Translations under genes and position numbers: made by a program
Notes under the pieces: model-generated
Database searches by the model: none
The model's input: only the letters and a program-made list of their open reading frames with translations
What the model was told of the DNA's origin: nothing
In this document: in pieces, positions 8,456-16,994 of the stretch
Layout: every line of letters begins with the position of its first letter
Position numbering within the stretch: position 1 is the stretch's first letter
Assembly: GCA_900696645.1 (NCBI GenBank)
Contig: CAADGV010000036.1
Location: forward strand, 1 to 33,693
Length of the DNA: 33,693 nucleotides
Origin: an uncultured Chlorobiota bacterium
Lineage (GTDB): Bacteria; Bacteroidota; Ignavibacteria; UBA10030; UBA6906
Direction: 5' to 3'

Positions 8456-9772
8456 TTATTTCGGGAGATGTTTCTTGAGATATGTGAAACAAGGCGTGAG
8501 ATGTCCGTGATGTGTAATCAATGCATCCCGGAACTCGCTCGGTATGTTCAACGTGTTCCAATTCTTCGAGTAGCTTGCCGCGGCGAGTTTCGGAACAAAA
8601 GGCAGCAATCCCGTACCGAATGCTTCCGATGCTTCTCGCGGCAACTCGGTCGGCAGCATGTCAACTGCAAGTACCACCGGGCCTCTCCCTCTCCATCCAT
8701 CAATGGTCTTTCCGGTCCTTGCCTCGAACACGTACAGAGGATTTCTGGAATCCGTCGTCTTGACCGTCAACTCAATCGAGCCTTCAACGTCGCAGGTAAT
8801 ATCACCGATTACCCGCAAGCGTGGCCGCCGCTCTATCGCAAAGAGCGTCTTGATATAGCGCTTTGAGAGAAGGCTGGGAAACTGCGGCTCCCAGTAAATG
8901 CCGTTTACGATAATGCTGAGGAACGGAACGTAACGCTCAAACCGGTTGACGTACCGGTAGGGATAGCGCGTAAATTCCTTCACGTTAAATTTCTTTCCCC
9001 GCACAAGATGCTGGAACATATCCGGCTTCTGGAATTTCACTTTGTACAGCACACGATTCGAGAACTTGCGCCCCTGCATGAACGCGGGCAAATCCTGCGG
9101 CTCCATTTCTTCATAGGGGAGAAGATCAAACACATTCTGCGCAGCCGTCGAAACTCTGCCGTATCCGGTAAACCCGACAACAAACGGAACCAACTCGCGG
9201 GGCAAACCGTTGCGGGCAATGCGTCTTCCAGCCTTGTGAATTGCCGCTGATGCTTCTTCAAGACTTTCGTACTTGTTTGCATACTTGATGCCGGAGAACG
9301 GCGTTCTGATCCCCTCAGAGCTGAGTCTGCGGCCGAGCGCCCACAGCGTGTCGATCATTCCGGCGTAGCCGGCATAATCGCCGAAGAAGACAATGCGTTT
9401 GCCTTCATTATCTTTCACTAACTCGTAATCGAACAGCGAGATGTTCCGGTCGAGAATGGTTTGCAGCATATCCATATTGTACTCCTGCCCTTTGATGGTG
9501 TGGGAGAAGAAACAATAGGCCTTGTGTTCAAGAAGATAGTCGGACGTAACCTCCTTCACGCCGAAGATGATGTTTGCGGACGAGAGGTCGTCAGTAATCT
9601 CGGCGCCCGCCCGTCTGTACTCGGCATCGGGGAAGACGCGTTGCGGCCAGGGTTCGACCAGCACTCTGATGCCGTGTTTGCGTACAAGCGCCCGTACGTG
9701 TGTCGGTGAAAGCGGAGCGCGCCGCTGTGTCTTGTCCTTCGTCTCGCGCCGGATGCCAATGCATTTCAACAT
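8456..9772 (-). CDS. Lysine-ketoglutarate reductase-like protein (LKR half of AASS)
   Basis: The 438-residue protein begins like the AlaDH/PNT N-terminal family (IGIRRETKDKTQRRAPLSP, residues 5-23). It continues with FFSHTIKGQ (about 88-96) and FFGDYAGYAGMIDTLWALG, which correspond to the lysine-ketoglutarate reductase half of alpha-aminoadipic semialdehyde synthase. It would condense lysine and 2-oxoglutarate to saccharopine in the cytoplasm. The start ATG 9772 has GGAG 8 nt upstream, and a good sigma-70-type promoter lies at 9821-9849. It is immediately followed by the saccharopine dehydrogenase gene, so the two products probably act in sequence. The assignment rests on motifs and neighbour. 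Confidence 0.85.
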   Translation of the reverse strand: MLKCIGIRRETKDKTQRRAPLSPTHVRALVRKHGIRVLVEPWPQRVFPDAEYRRAGAEITDDLSSANIIFGVKEVTSDYLLEHKAYCFFSHTIKGQEYNMDMLQTILDRNISLFDYELVKDNEGKRIVFFGDYAGYAGMIDTLWALGRRLSSEGIRTPFSGIKYANKYESLEEASAAIHKAGRRIARNGLPRELVPFVVGFTGYGRVSTAAQNVFDLLPYEEMEPQDLPAFMQGRKFSNRVLYKVKFQKPDMFQHLVRGKKFNVKEFTRYPYRYVNRFERYVPFLSIIVNGIYWEPQFPSLLSKRYIKTLFAIERRPRLRVIGDITCDVEGSIELTVKTTDSRNPLYVFEARTGKTIDGWRGRGPVVLAVDMLPTELPREASEAFGTGLLPFVPKLAAASYSKNWNTLNIPSEFRDALITHHGHLTPCFTYLKKHLPK

Positions 9773-9820
9773 GATGAGTTCTCCGTAATGGGTGAGGCGG
9801 GGAACAAATTGGTATACTTT

Positions 9821-9849
9821 AGACTATGGATTACACGGGGGAAAGTCAA
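9821..9849 (-). promoter_or_regulatory. Candidate sigma-70 promoter of the saccharopine operon
   Basis: Reading on the minus strand: TTGACT (9844-9849), 17 nt, TAGTCT (9821-9826), about 50 bp upstream of the LKR-like ATG. Confidence 0.55.
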
Positions 9850-9874
9850 GGAAAAGTGGAGAGCGGAGTCGAAA

Positions 9875-9904
9875 GTCCAAGCCCCGCATGTGCGGGGCTT
9901 GGAC
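9875..9904 (-). terminator. Strong hairpin terminator at the end of the sigma/DUF4097 unit
   Basis: Perfect 13-bp stem GTCCAAGCCCCGC / GCGGGGCTTGGAC (9875-9887 and 9892-9904) with a 4-nt loop, 21 nt past the stop of the last DUF4097 gene. On the minus strand only a short TTTC follows, so termination may depend mainly on the very stable stem. Confidence 0.7.
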
Positions 9905-9925
9905 AGCACTTCATCAGTTGATACG

Positions 9926-11056
9926 TTATCCCTTCTTTAAGTACACATTCCCGTTAATCGTCTTGATCTTCACTTTGTGCTTGCCGCCGCCGATGGTTCC
10001 TGTCCCGTAAATGTATTTCCGCGGCGAGCCGTTGCGGTGTTCCCATTCCTTTGTCTCTTCTTTCTTCAGATCAAAATCACTGATGATGTTGTAGTCGCCT
10101 TCTTTGCCGCGCGTGTACGCAAGCGTGATATCGACATCCATCGAAAGCGAGGCGGGAACGGTCAGCGTTACATCACCCGACATTGACTCGATTTCAACGT
10201 CACGGTCGCCTTTTGTCGCGTCGCCGACCATTGTCACGCTGACATCTCCTCCCATTGTCGTTGCGGAGATGCGGCCATCAACGGCATCAATTTCGATATT
10301 TCCGCCCATCGTCTTTGCGCGGGCGTACTTGTTGGCTTTCCTGATATGAATATTCCCGCCCATCGTGTGAACGTCCGTTCCTTCGGGGGCGTCGTCGACA
10401 TTGATTTCACCCCCCATTGTTCTGATATGCACTTCATTCTTGATTCCTTCACCCGACCTGCCTGTCACATTCCGCTGAATCACCTTGCCTCCCATCGAAC
10501 TTGCTTTGACCGTTCCCGTCACGTCCTCAACAAGTACTTCGCCACCCATCGTCTTCACTTTACCGTCCACGTCGGAGTTTGTGAGGCGAACCTTTCCTCC
10601 CATTGTGGTGAGGTCGAGATCACCTTGCAGTTTCGTGAGCGTAAGCGCGCCGCCCATGGTCTTGCCCTCGATCGTTCCCTGGACATTCTCAATCGTATAG
10701 CTGCCGCCCATCGATTGCAGGTCAAGATTGAATTTCGTTGGCACATTGATCTCGAAATCAACATTCGTGTTGTAATTCCTTCTTCTTCCTTCATAATACG
10801 ATGAGATGCGAACCCCTCCTCCTTCTTCCACCACCTCTACTACACAGTTTTCAGCATCTCTGCCTTTTATCGTGCCGCTTACCTTGACGACATTCTTCTC
10901 CCAACCGGTGATCTTCAACGAGCCGCCCGTTTTGAGATCGACTTCCAGCTTCTTTCCGGGCGAGACGGTAAATTCTTTCTCGATGGTGTCGGGTTGAGAC
11001 GCCAATCCCAATAAGAGGAGAGCAAGAAAAGGGACAAAGACTTTGAGGCTTATCAT
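9926..11056 (-). CDS. DUF4097-type exported repeat protein with TMGG repeats
   Basis: The 376-residue protein has a signal peptide (about 1-20). Its central repeat region has nine short T/S-MGG steps, such as TMGGALT, TMGGKVR, TMGGEVL, TMGGEIN, TMGGNIH and TMGGDVS, plus one degenerate SMSGDVT, spaced about 20 residues apart. This is the pattern of DUF4097 (putative adhesin) proteins, predicted to fold as a beta-helix with one turn per repeat. The repeats end near residue 280 and are followed by a more mixed C-terminal part. ATG 11056 is preceded by AAGGAG. It lies 55 nt behind the DUF5916 gene and is the last gene of the sigma-factor unit. It is paralogous to the product of 13854-14987. Cellular role is unknown; a surface or periplasmic location is likely. 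Confidence 0.85.
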   Translation of the reverse strand: MISLKVFVPFLALLLLGLASQPDTIEKEFTVSPGKKLEVDLKTGGSLKITGWEKNVVKVSGTIKGRDAENCVVEVVEEGGGVRISSYYEGRRRNYNTNVDFEINVPTKFNLDLQSMGGSYTIENVQGTIEGKTMGGALTLTKLQGDLDLTTMGGKVRLTNSDVDGKVKTMGGEVLVEDVTGTVKASSMGGKVIQRNVTGRSGEGIKNEVHIRTMGGEINVDDAPEGTDVHTMGGNIHIRKANKYARAKTMGGNIEIDAVDGRISATTMGGDVSVTMVGDATKGDRDVEIESMSGDVTLTVPASLSMDVDITLAYTRGKEGDYNIISDFDLKKEETKEWEHRNGSPRKYIYGTGTIGGGKHKVKIKTINGNVYLKKG

Positions 11057-11111
11057 GGTGTGACTCCTTCTAATGAATATATGTTCAAACTCGAAATCCG
11101 TATTTCGACAA

Positions 11112-13772
11112 TCATGGATTTGCCCAGAAACTCAACTTGATCAAAAAGATATTATCCGGTTGCGAGCGGAAGAGATGCGACACATCGCGACCGAACCGGA
11201 AGTTGCCGGGATCTGAGTCATCGGTTCGTTGCTGTGTCCAGACAAAGTAAATGGTCGAGCCGGGCATGTATTCCCATCGCAACACCGCGCTGCCGCGCAG
11301 CGACTTGAAATTGAAATCGGGATTGGAAACCGTGAACGCTTGCGAAGGGCCGGCGCCATCGGGATCGACAACATACTCATCATCCTGTTTGGAAATTGTT
11401 GACGAGCCAACTCCGTATGTGCTGAATTCATACGATTTCGGACGGGCGAGTTCTTTCAGATTTTTGTACTCGCCGACGGAAATCAGCGGTTGGACGTACA
11501 TCTGCAGGCTCAGGTGCGGCGTGAAGGTCCAGTTCAAACGGATGCTTGCAACAACTTCACGCTGATTCAGTTCAGCGAAAATGTAGCGTCTTCCGAAGGT
11601 GTTTGTCGCTTCAACATCTGCAACACTTGTCACCCATTGAGCAGCGGTGTTGTACAAACGGATCGAAGGATTGAAACTGACGGAAATGTTCGGCGCCGGT
11701 TTATACTCAATGCCGAGGTACAGACTTCTGCTTGTGTTGGATTCGTACTTGTAGTTGTTGGTGTTGCCTTCGAGTCTGAAGACCCAGTCTTTTCTGTCGT
11801 CGGTAGATACATAGCCACCCAATTCGTATCCGGGCGGGTTTACGGTAAGCGGGCCGCCGCGTGTCCGCCGGTTGCTCATCGTTTCCGGATTGTAGGCAAA
11901 CCATGTTTGAATGCTGTAGTAGTTGGGGAATTGAATGTAGTTCCCGTTCCAGAATCCGCCCCAAATCTGATTTCCCTCAAAATCATAACTGCGGAAATGC
12001 GAAAAATTCATGGTGATGCGCCGGTACACGCTCGTCGGCTCCGTCCATTTGTAGCCGAGAACAAGATGCCCGTTGAGAATGTCATTCCGCCACATGAAAC
12101 CGAGGTCGTTGCTGTTGAACCTCGGATCAATGAATCCGAACGCCGCGTTAACGTAGAAGTTCCCCTTTTGTTTGTTCAGCGCAACGCGCCCCGCATATCC
12201 CCGCAGCGATGTTGCAGAACTGTCGACACTTACGTGACTTGCGTCGGGACGCTGGAAGTAATGTGAGGCGCTTCGCTGTAACGCAATCATGCGGGACTGA
12301 TTGCCTCGTACATGCGACATCCCTGTCCAGCCCGTAACCACCCAGACTTTGTCCTCGTCAAGGAACGTCCAGCCGTCGATGCCGAAGGTGAGAGAACTGC
12401 TGTTCAATTGATCCCTCATGCGGTTGTCGGAAAAACTCCGCGCTGCAATGCTTGAAATAAACCCGAGCCCCTGCCGTCCGCCGTCGAATTCCTTCTGCCC
12501 GCGGAAAATTCCGTAGTACGTCAATGGCTCAACTTCGTGGCTGAACCGGTGTCCTGCCGAATCGATATCTGCATACTCGCGCTTCGTCAACGCGTTGATG
12601 GAGCCGACGTTCCAACTGTCGCCCAACTTGCCCGTGAGTTTTGCCGCGCCGAGAATGTGTGTGCCCGAGGGAACGTCGGAGAAATCGATGTTCTCGGGAG
12701 TGGCGCCTTGCGGCGTTCGACCGACGCGCCGGCTGTAGAAGAAGCCCGGATTTCCCCAGTTGAATCCCCAGTTGTTGTTCGAGCCGCCGTATCCGAACTC
12801 GAAGATCGTCGAGCCTTCAATGAAGAACGGGCGTTTCTCATTAAAGAACGTCTCCACGTCGCTCAGGTTCACCACAGCAGGATCTACTTCCACTTGACCA
12901 AAATCGGGATTCACCGTTGCATCAACCGTCAGGTTGCTTCCGATGCCGAACTTGATATCGGCGCCCACACCGGGCGTGTAGCGCGAGCCGTTGTTAAACG
13001 GATCGTTGTGTGCACGGCGCGTGTACTCCGCTTTCGTGCTGACGTAGGGGAGAATCTCCAAGCGACGCGGCGGCTCGATATTTTCAAGCCCCACCAAATC
13101 GGCAAAGCGCGACACAAACCCGCTACCGTTCTTGGGCGTATAGACCAGGTACGCCTTTTCGTTCTTGCGGGATATTTCACGGATAAAATTGACACCCCAC
13201 ACTTGTCGTTCGCCGGCTCGAAAACGAAGTTGCGAAAACGGTATGCGCATTTCCAGCGACCATCCGTTATCATTGACTATTGTCTTTCCTTCCCACACGC
13301 CGTCCCACGTATCATCATCCCAATCATCGTTGTACAGAACGCCATCGTACAGCGTTCCGGCGGCGTTGAGTCCGAAATACACGCCGCTTCTGCGATCATA
13401 GTATGGGTCGAGATAGATGCCGAAGTCGTCGGAGCTGACATTCACGTCGCGCCGGGTCAACCGGGCTACTATGGAATCGGGGGCGCTGTCATACAACCGT
13501 GCGGCGACGTACAGCGCCGCATCATCGTACACTATATAGATTTCAGTCCGCTCCGTTGACGGCTTCCCTTCATCGGGCTCGCGTTGGTGGAGTGATGTCA
13601 CTGCCGGCTGCAGTTGCTGCCACACAGGCTCCGAGAGAATACCGTCGATCGTAATGGCGTCCGCAGTTCTGACAGCTTGAACCGTCTTCTGAGTATTTGC
13701 AGGAACGTTCTCGTTGGCTCTTGCGTGCGTGAGCATCGCAAGACAGGCAATGGCACAGAAAGCGGAACGCAT
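11112..13772 (-). CDS. DUF5916 outer-membrane protein with N-terminal CBM9-like domain
   Basis: The 886-residue protein has a signal peptide (MRSAFCAIACLAMLTHARA). A carbohydrate-binding-module-9-like domain follows, with ITIDGILSEPVWQQL near the start and YDDAALYVAARLYD and SLEMRIPFSQLRF further on. The remainder is a long strand-rich region with many aromatic residues, and includes VNPDFGQVEVDP and FFNEKRPFFIEGS, hallmarks of DUF5916. The family is expected to form a large outer-membrane barrel; its substrate is not known. I chose ATG 13772 over the upstream ATG 13838 because it has GGAG at proper spacing and places the signal peptide at the N terminus. The gene lies between two DUF4097 genes in the same direction, suggesting a shared envelope task. 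Confidence 0.88.
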   Translation of the reverse strand: MRSAFCAIACLAMLTHARANENVPANTQKTVQAVRTADAITIDGILSEPVWQQLQPAVTSLHQREPDEGKPSTERTEIYIVYDDAALYVAARLYDSAPDSIVARLTRRDVNVSSDDFGIYLDPYYDRRSGVYFGLNAAGTLYDGVLYNDDWDDDTWDGVWEGKTIVNDNGWSLEMRIPFSQLRFRAGERQVWGVNFIREISRKNEKAYLVYTPKNGSGFVSRFADLVGLENIEPPRRLEILPYVSTKAEYTRRAHNDPFNNGSRYTPGVGADIKFGIGSNLTVDATVNPDFGQVEVDPAVVNLSDVETFFNEKRPFFIEGSTIFEFGYGGSNNNWGFNWGNPGFFYSRRVGRTPQGATPENIDFSDVPSGTHILGAAKLTGKLGDSWNVGSINALTKREYADIDSAGHRFSHEVEPLTYYGIFRGQKEFDGGRQGLGFISSIAARSFSDNRMRDQLNSSSLTFGIDGWTFLDEDKVWVVTGWTGMSHVRGNQSRMIALQRSASHYFQRPDASHVSVDSSATSLRGYAGRVALNKQKGNFYVNAAFGFIDPRFNSNDLGFMWRNDILNGHLVLGYKWTEPTSVYRRITMNFSHFRSYDFEGNQIWGGFWNGNYIQFPNYYSIQTWFAYNPETMSNRRTRGGPLTVNPPGYELGGYVSTDDRKDWVFRLEGNTNNYKYESNTSRSLYLGIEYKPAPNISVSFNPSIRLYNTAAQWVTSVADVEATNTFGRRYIFAELNQREVVASIRLNWTFTPHLSLQMYVQPLISVGEYKNLKELARPKSYEFSTYGVGSSTISKQDDEYVVDPDGAGPSQAFTVSNPDFNFKSLRGSAVLRWEYMPGSTIYFVWTQQRTDDSDPGNFRFGRDVSHLFRSQPDNIFLIKLSFWANP

Positions 13773-13853
13773 GATCAATCTCCTGCTATATCTGTAGGAT
13801 TGTTTCGGATTGTGTGTATGATTAGATGACGTGAGCATCGCGACGGTTGACAG

Positions 13854-14987
13854 TTATTTCTTGAGTTTGCGGATTTCAATATCCGAGTTTACAGTTTCGA
13901 GAGAAATCGTTTCGCCGCCGCCGTTCAGCACATACGTTGCCTCAATCTCACGATCATCTTCGCTGCGGAGAGAAGATTCTTCTTTGAAATCGGAGCGGAT
14001 GGTGTAGATGTCTTTCTTCGAACGCCACCCGCCTCGAATACGAATCCGGGCCGTGATTGTTGCTTTTACGTTTTCCGGAACGAGCAGAGTAATCGTGCCG
14101 GAAGCGGAAACGAGCCTGCTTTTCCCTTTGCCGCTCGGGACCAATTCGGCGCGAATATCGCCGCCGGAGGTTTTTGCATCGACAGACCCGGCAATATTTA
14201 TCAGCTTAATGTTCCCGCCGCTTGTTGTGGCTTTGATGTTGCCAATACCTCCGCTCAGTTCAACATCGCCGCCGGAGGTTGAGAGCGTTACGTGTCCGCT
14301 GACTTTTCCGACTATTACATTGCCTCCTGCGGTGGATGCGCTGGCATCGCCACTTACATCACCGACAATGATATCTCCGCCTGCTGTCCGCGCCCGCATT
14401 GACTTGCCGACGTTGCCGATGCGGATATCTCCGCCTGCCGTTCGGACATCCACTTCATCCGACGACGAGGCAACCTCAATGTCACCGCCGGACGTACTGA
14501 TTGAACTCTTGCCCGTAATCTTGCCCGTCCGAACATCGCCGCCCGATGTCCGCAAATCAATGGTTCCGTCAACATCATCCGTTCTGATGTTGCCTGCCGA
14601 CGTTTCGCAGGAAATGGAGCCGTTGATTCTTCCTCTGACGGAAATATCGCCCAGCGACGTTTTGATGTTGAGATTGAATTGGGAGGGAACGGTAATCGTA
14701 AACGTTCCGCCATCCGACCAGCCCCCGCGGTCAGTGATGCGAATCGTGTTCCCTTGCTGCGTCATGCGAACGTCGCTATCGTCATCGTCGTAGCCGTTGA
14801 CGTTCACCGTCACTTCGTTCTTCTCCCACGTCGAGATCCGGATGTCGCCGCCATCGACCGATACGTCGAGCATGCCGCCTTTGGTCACAGTGAACGATTG
14901 CGTTCCCTTCTGTCGTTGAGCGACGGAAGAAGAGAACAACGCGATAGTAGTAGCCAACAGAAGAAATGCCGTTGTGAAATGTTTCAT
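13854..14987 (-). CDS. DUF4097-type exported repeat protein with TSGG/TAGG repeats
   Basis: The 377-residue protein has a signal peptide (about 1-23, ending SSSVAQ). About ten turns marked by T[SA]GG[DN][IV] follow, such as TSGGDV, TSGGDI, TAGGDI, TAGGNV and TSGGNI, each 18-20 residues apart, then a last SASGTI. The layout matches DUF4097 beta-helix proteins and the paralogue at 9926. Here the step residue is Ser or Ala, whereas the paralogue uses Met. Its ATG overlaps the stop of the anti-sigma gene (ATGA), with GAGGAGG inside the end of that gene, so translation is probably coupled. It is the first exported product behind the sigma/anti-sigma pair. Molecular function unknown. Confidence 0.87.
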   Translation of the reverse strand: MKHFTTAFLLLATTIALFSSSVAQRQKGTQSFTVTKGGMLDVSVDGGDIRISTWEKNEVTVNVNGYDDDDSDVRMTQQGNTIRITDRGGWSDGGTFTITVPSQFNLNIKTSLGDISVRGRINGSISCETSAGNIRTDDVDGTIDLRTSGGDVRTGKITGKSSISTSGGDIEVASSSDEVDVRTAGGDIRIGNVGKSMRARTAGGDIIVGDVSGDASASTAGGNVIVGKVSGHVTLSTSGGDVELSGGIGNIKATTSGGNIKLINIAGSVDAKTSGGDIRAELVPSGKGKSRLVSASGTITLLVPENVKATITARIRIRGGWRSKKDIYTIRSDFKEESSLRSEDDREIEATYVLNGGGETISLETVNSDIEIRKLKK

Positions 14988-15937
14988 TGCTGTTTAACCT
15001 CCTCAAGAACTGCTTGTGCGCGAATGCGAACGTAGCTGTTTTCGTCTGATTGCATTCGTTGTTTGAGTACATTCAGTAGCTCGGCATCGGGACTCTGCAT
15101 GCGTGCGGAGTCGAGAGCGTTGATCGCGGCGATACGCATTGCCGGATTGGCATCCTGCATCAACACATGCAGATATGTTTGCTTGATTTCCTCGTCGAAC
15201 GGAAAGCTCCCCAGGGTTTTCAGCGCCTCCCGGCGAACCGCCGGATTGTTGTCGGTACGGGCGGCGAGAATCAGTGCTGCTTTCACTTCACGATCGGGCT
15301 GCTTCAAATGTTCGGTTTGTGTTGAGAGGGCGTTGACGGAACGGAGCCGAATGCCCGGATTCTGATCATTGACCAAGGCGTGAGCGAGTACCTTCTGCAC
15401 TCGTTCGTCGTTGATGCTTCCTTTGACATGAACGGGGGAGGTCGCATCGAATGTGAACTCGATCATTCCGTCCTGCGCATCAGAATCAAGAAACCGGATG
15501 TTGGAAATACGCGGCTCACCTTCGAGCGCAGACGAGAAATGCCGGTCTGTAACTTGCGGAGTTTCCTGCACGGAAGGAAGGAACATCCGCCCGACGAGAA
15601 TACCTGCCGCAAGCATCGTCATTCCGCCCAGGGCTATCTTGTAGTCCGGCAAAACGTAGTCTGATGCAAAATCTGCCAGTCGATCCCACAGCGACGGGCG
15701 TGTTCGCTCAGCCCGTATCGCTGCACGCAGATTCTGCCGCGCCTCGTTCAACAGCGCATCATCAGGGGCGAACGAGCCGGCTCGGGCGAGAGAGGCGTGC
15801 AGCTTCTGCCATTCTTCCAACTCAATCTGGCATTCGCGGCATTGCTGAAGATGCATGTCGAGACGGGATTTCTCTTCAGAATTGAGTTCTTCGTACAGCG
15901 AAAGCAGAAGCCCTTCCCTGTATTGCTGATGGTTCAT
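14984..15937 (-). CDS. Anti-sigma factor-like membrane protein with zinc finger and HEAT repeats
   Basis: The 317-residue protein carries an N-terminal HxxxCxxC zinc-binding motif (H29, C33, C36), as in ZAS/zf-HC2 anti-sigma factors. One transmembrane segment follows (about 101-120), then a C-terminal region (about 180-317) of HEAT-like helical repeats with recurring NPAVRREAL, NPAMRIAAI and NSYVRIRAQ units. The topology implies a cytoplasmic sigma-binding head and an extracytoplasmic HEAT sensor or scaffold. The gene starts 24 nt after the ECF sigma gene and overlaps the next DUF4097 gene by 4 nt. The HEAT extension is larger than in a typical anti-sigma protein and may sense a protein partner; that is inference. 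Confidence 0.87.
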   Translation of the reverse strand: MNHQQYREGLLLSLYEELNSEEKSRLDMHLQQCRECQIELEEWQKLHASLARAGSFAPDDALLNEARQNLRAAIRAERTRPSLWDRLADFASDYVLPDYKIALGGMTMLAAGILVGRMFLPSVQETPQVTDRHFSSALEGEPRISNIRFLDSDAQDGMIEFTFDATSPVHVKGSINDERVQKVLAHALVNDQNPGIRLRSVNALSTQTEHLKQPDREVKAALILAARTDNNPAVRREALKTLGSFPFDEEIKQTYLHVLMQDANPAMRIAAINALDSARMQSPDAELLNVLKQRMQSDENSYVRIRAQAVLEEVKQQ

Positions 15938-15961
15938 TGTTGTTCTCCTTCCATCGTCACG

Positions 15962-16549
15962 TTAATCATACACAACACGCAGTCTCTTGCGCAACTGTTG
16001 CGTTGCGAGAAACAAATACCGCTTCACCGTTCCTTCCGTACACTTCATCATGTCCGCAATCTCACGCAGTTTGTACCCGTCGAAATGTTTCAGCGTGAAT
16101 ACGAGTCGCTGTTTTGCCGAAAGTGATTCCAGCGCGTGCTGCACATGCCCTCTGATTTCCGAATCCACCGAGTGTTGATCTGTCGGCTCGTCGTTACTGT
16201 GCAGTTCCGCGCCATGTGTCTCCGATTCGCTGTCGTCGTCTCCGTCGATCGGCACGTGAACAAAATTCTTCTTGCGCGAGCGATGTGTCAGGCATACATT
16301 CACCGTTATTCTGTGCAGCCACGTGGGAAATTCACTCTTCATTTCGAAATGCTTCAAGCCGCGATATACTCTGATGAACACTTCCTGATAGATATCCTTT
16401 GCGTCTTCTGAACTTGTCACGTACCGGGCGGCAATGGCCAACACTTGCTTGTCGTGCTTGTGTACAAGCTGTTCGAATGCTGTTATGCTGCCTGATTTGG
16501 CTTGCAGAACAAGTTCCTCGTCTTCGGCATTGATCATGCGGGAATGCAT
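15962..16549 (-). CDS. ECF-type RNA polymerase sigma factor (sigma-70 family)
   Basis: The 195-residue protein has a region-2 domain (about 22-90, with SSEDAKDIYQEVFIRVYRGL and FPTWLHRITVN). A polar, acidic linker (about 100-130) follows, then a region-4 helix-turn-helix (LSAKQRLVFTLKHFDGYKL, then EIADMMKCTEGTVKRYL). There is no region 1 or 3, as in ECF sigma factors. It is paired with the adjacent zinc-finger anti-sigma gene, and the three exported proteins downstream are the obvious first candidates for its regulon. ATG 16549 or ATG 16537 could be the start; neither has an ideal ribosome site. Confidence 0.93.
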   Translation of the reverse strand: MHSRMINAEDEELVLQAKSGSITAFEQLVHKHDKQVLAIAARYVTSSEDAKDIYQEVFIRVYRGLKHFEMKSEFPTWLHRITVNVCLTHRSRKKNFVHVPIDGDDDSESETHGAELHSNDEPTDQHSVDSEIRGHVQHALESLSAKQRLVFTLKHFDGYKLREIADMMKCTEGTVKRYLFLATQQLRKRLRVVYD

Positions 16550-16904
16550 TTCCGTGTACAGGTAATTAGACTTGTTGATGGCAAAATGGTTGTAGCGATT
16601 GAGTATTTAAGGGAGAGAACGGGGAATCTAACCTCTAAAACGCCCGAAAAAGGGGAAAGTTGCGTTTCGTCGGGTTTTCATGGCGGAGAACCTGAAATCC
16701 AGTACAGAAAGCAGAACACAGATAGACACAAATGCAACAGATCGTCGCAGATTGAGAGGTACGATCTCTATGTGCCCTCGACTCACCTGCACTTGGTCAT
16801 CACCATCCGGGTGAAATCGAAGTACAAACGATGGACTTTCACCCATATCCACCATTACGCTCTTCTTCTTTATGTCTGTGAGAATCTGTAGTTTCTGTGT
16901 CGTC

Positions 16905-16923
16905 CCTGCCTGCAGCAGGCAGG
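16905..16923. repeat. Short inverted repeat
   Basis: CCTGCCTG, 3-nt centre CAG, CAGGCAGG: an 8-bp perfect stem. It has no T-tract, so it is more likely a dispersed palindromic element or a regulatory structure than an intrinsic terminator. Confidence 0.6.
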
Positions 16924-16965
16924 AGTGTTCTATCCCAATGTCGGAATTAAAGGAGGAGCCTCTTT

Positions 16966-16994
16966 TTGAAACTCACAATACGTTTGGTTAGATT
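16966..16994 (+). promoter_or_regulatory. Candidate sigma-70 promoter of LD-carboxypeptidase
   Basis: TTGAAA (16966-16971), 17 nt, TAGATT (16989-16994), 38 bp before the ATG at 17033. Confidence 0.55.

Noticed and set aside
12537-13559. 340-codon plus-strand open frame opposite the DUF5916 gene
   Set aside because: Its composition is not protein-like and it fully overlaps a well-supported gene on the minus strand.
14008-14793. Long plus-strand open frame (261 codons) rich in Pro/Ser opposite a DUF4097 gene
   Set aside because: It is the antisense image of the Gly-rich TSGG/TAGG repeats; it has no ribosome site and the opposite strand carries the signal peptide and family motifs.
16502-16891. 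Plus-strand open frame of 129 codons and minus-strand frame of 75 codons in the region upstream of LD-carboxypeptidase
   Set aside because: No ribosome site, no recognisable motif and low-quality composition. They are treated as intergenic DNA.
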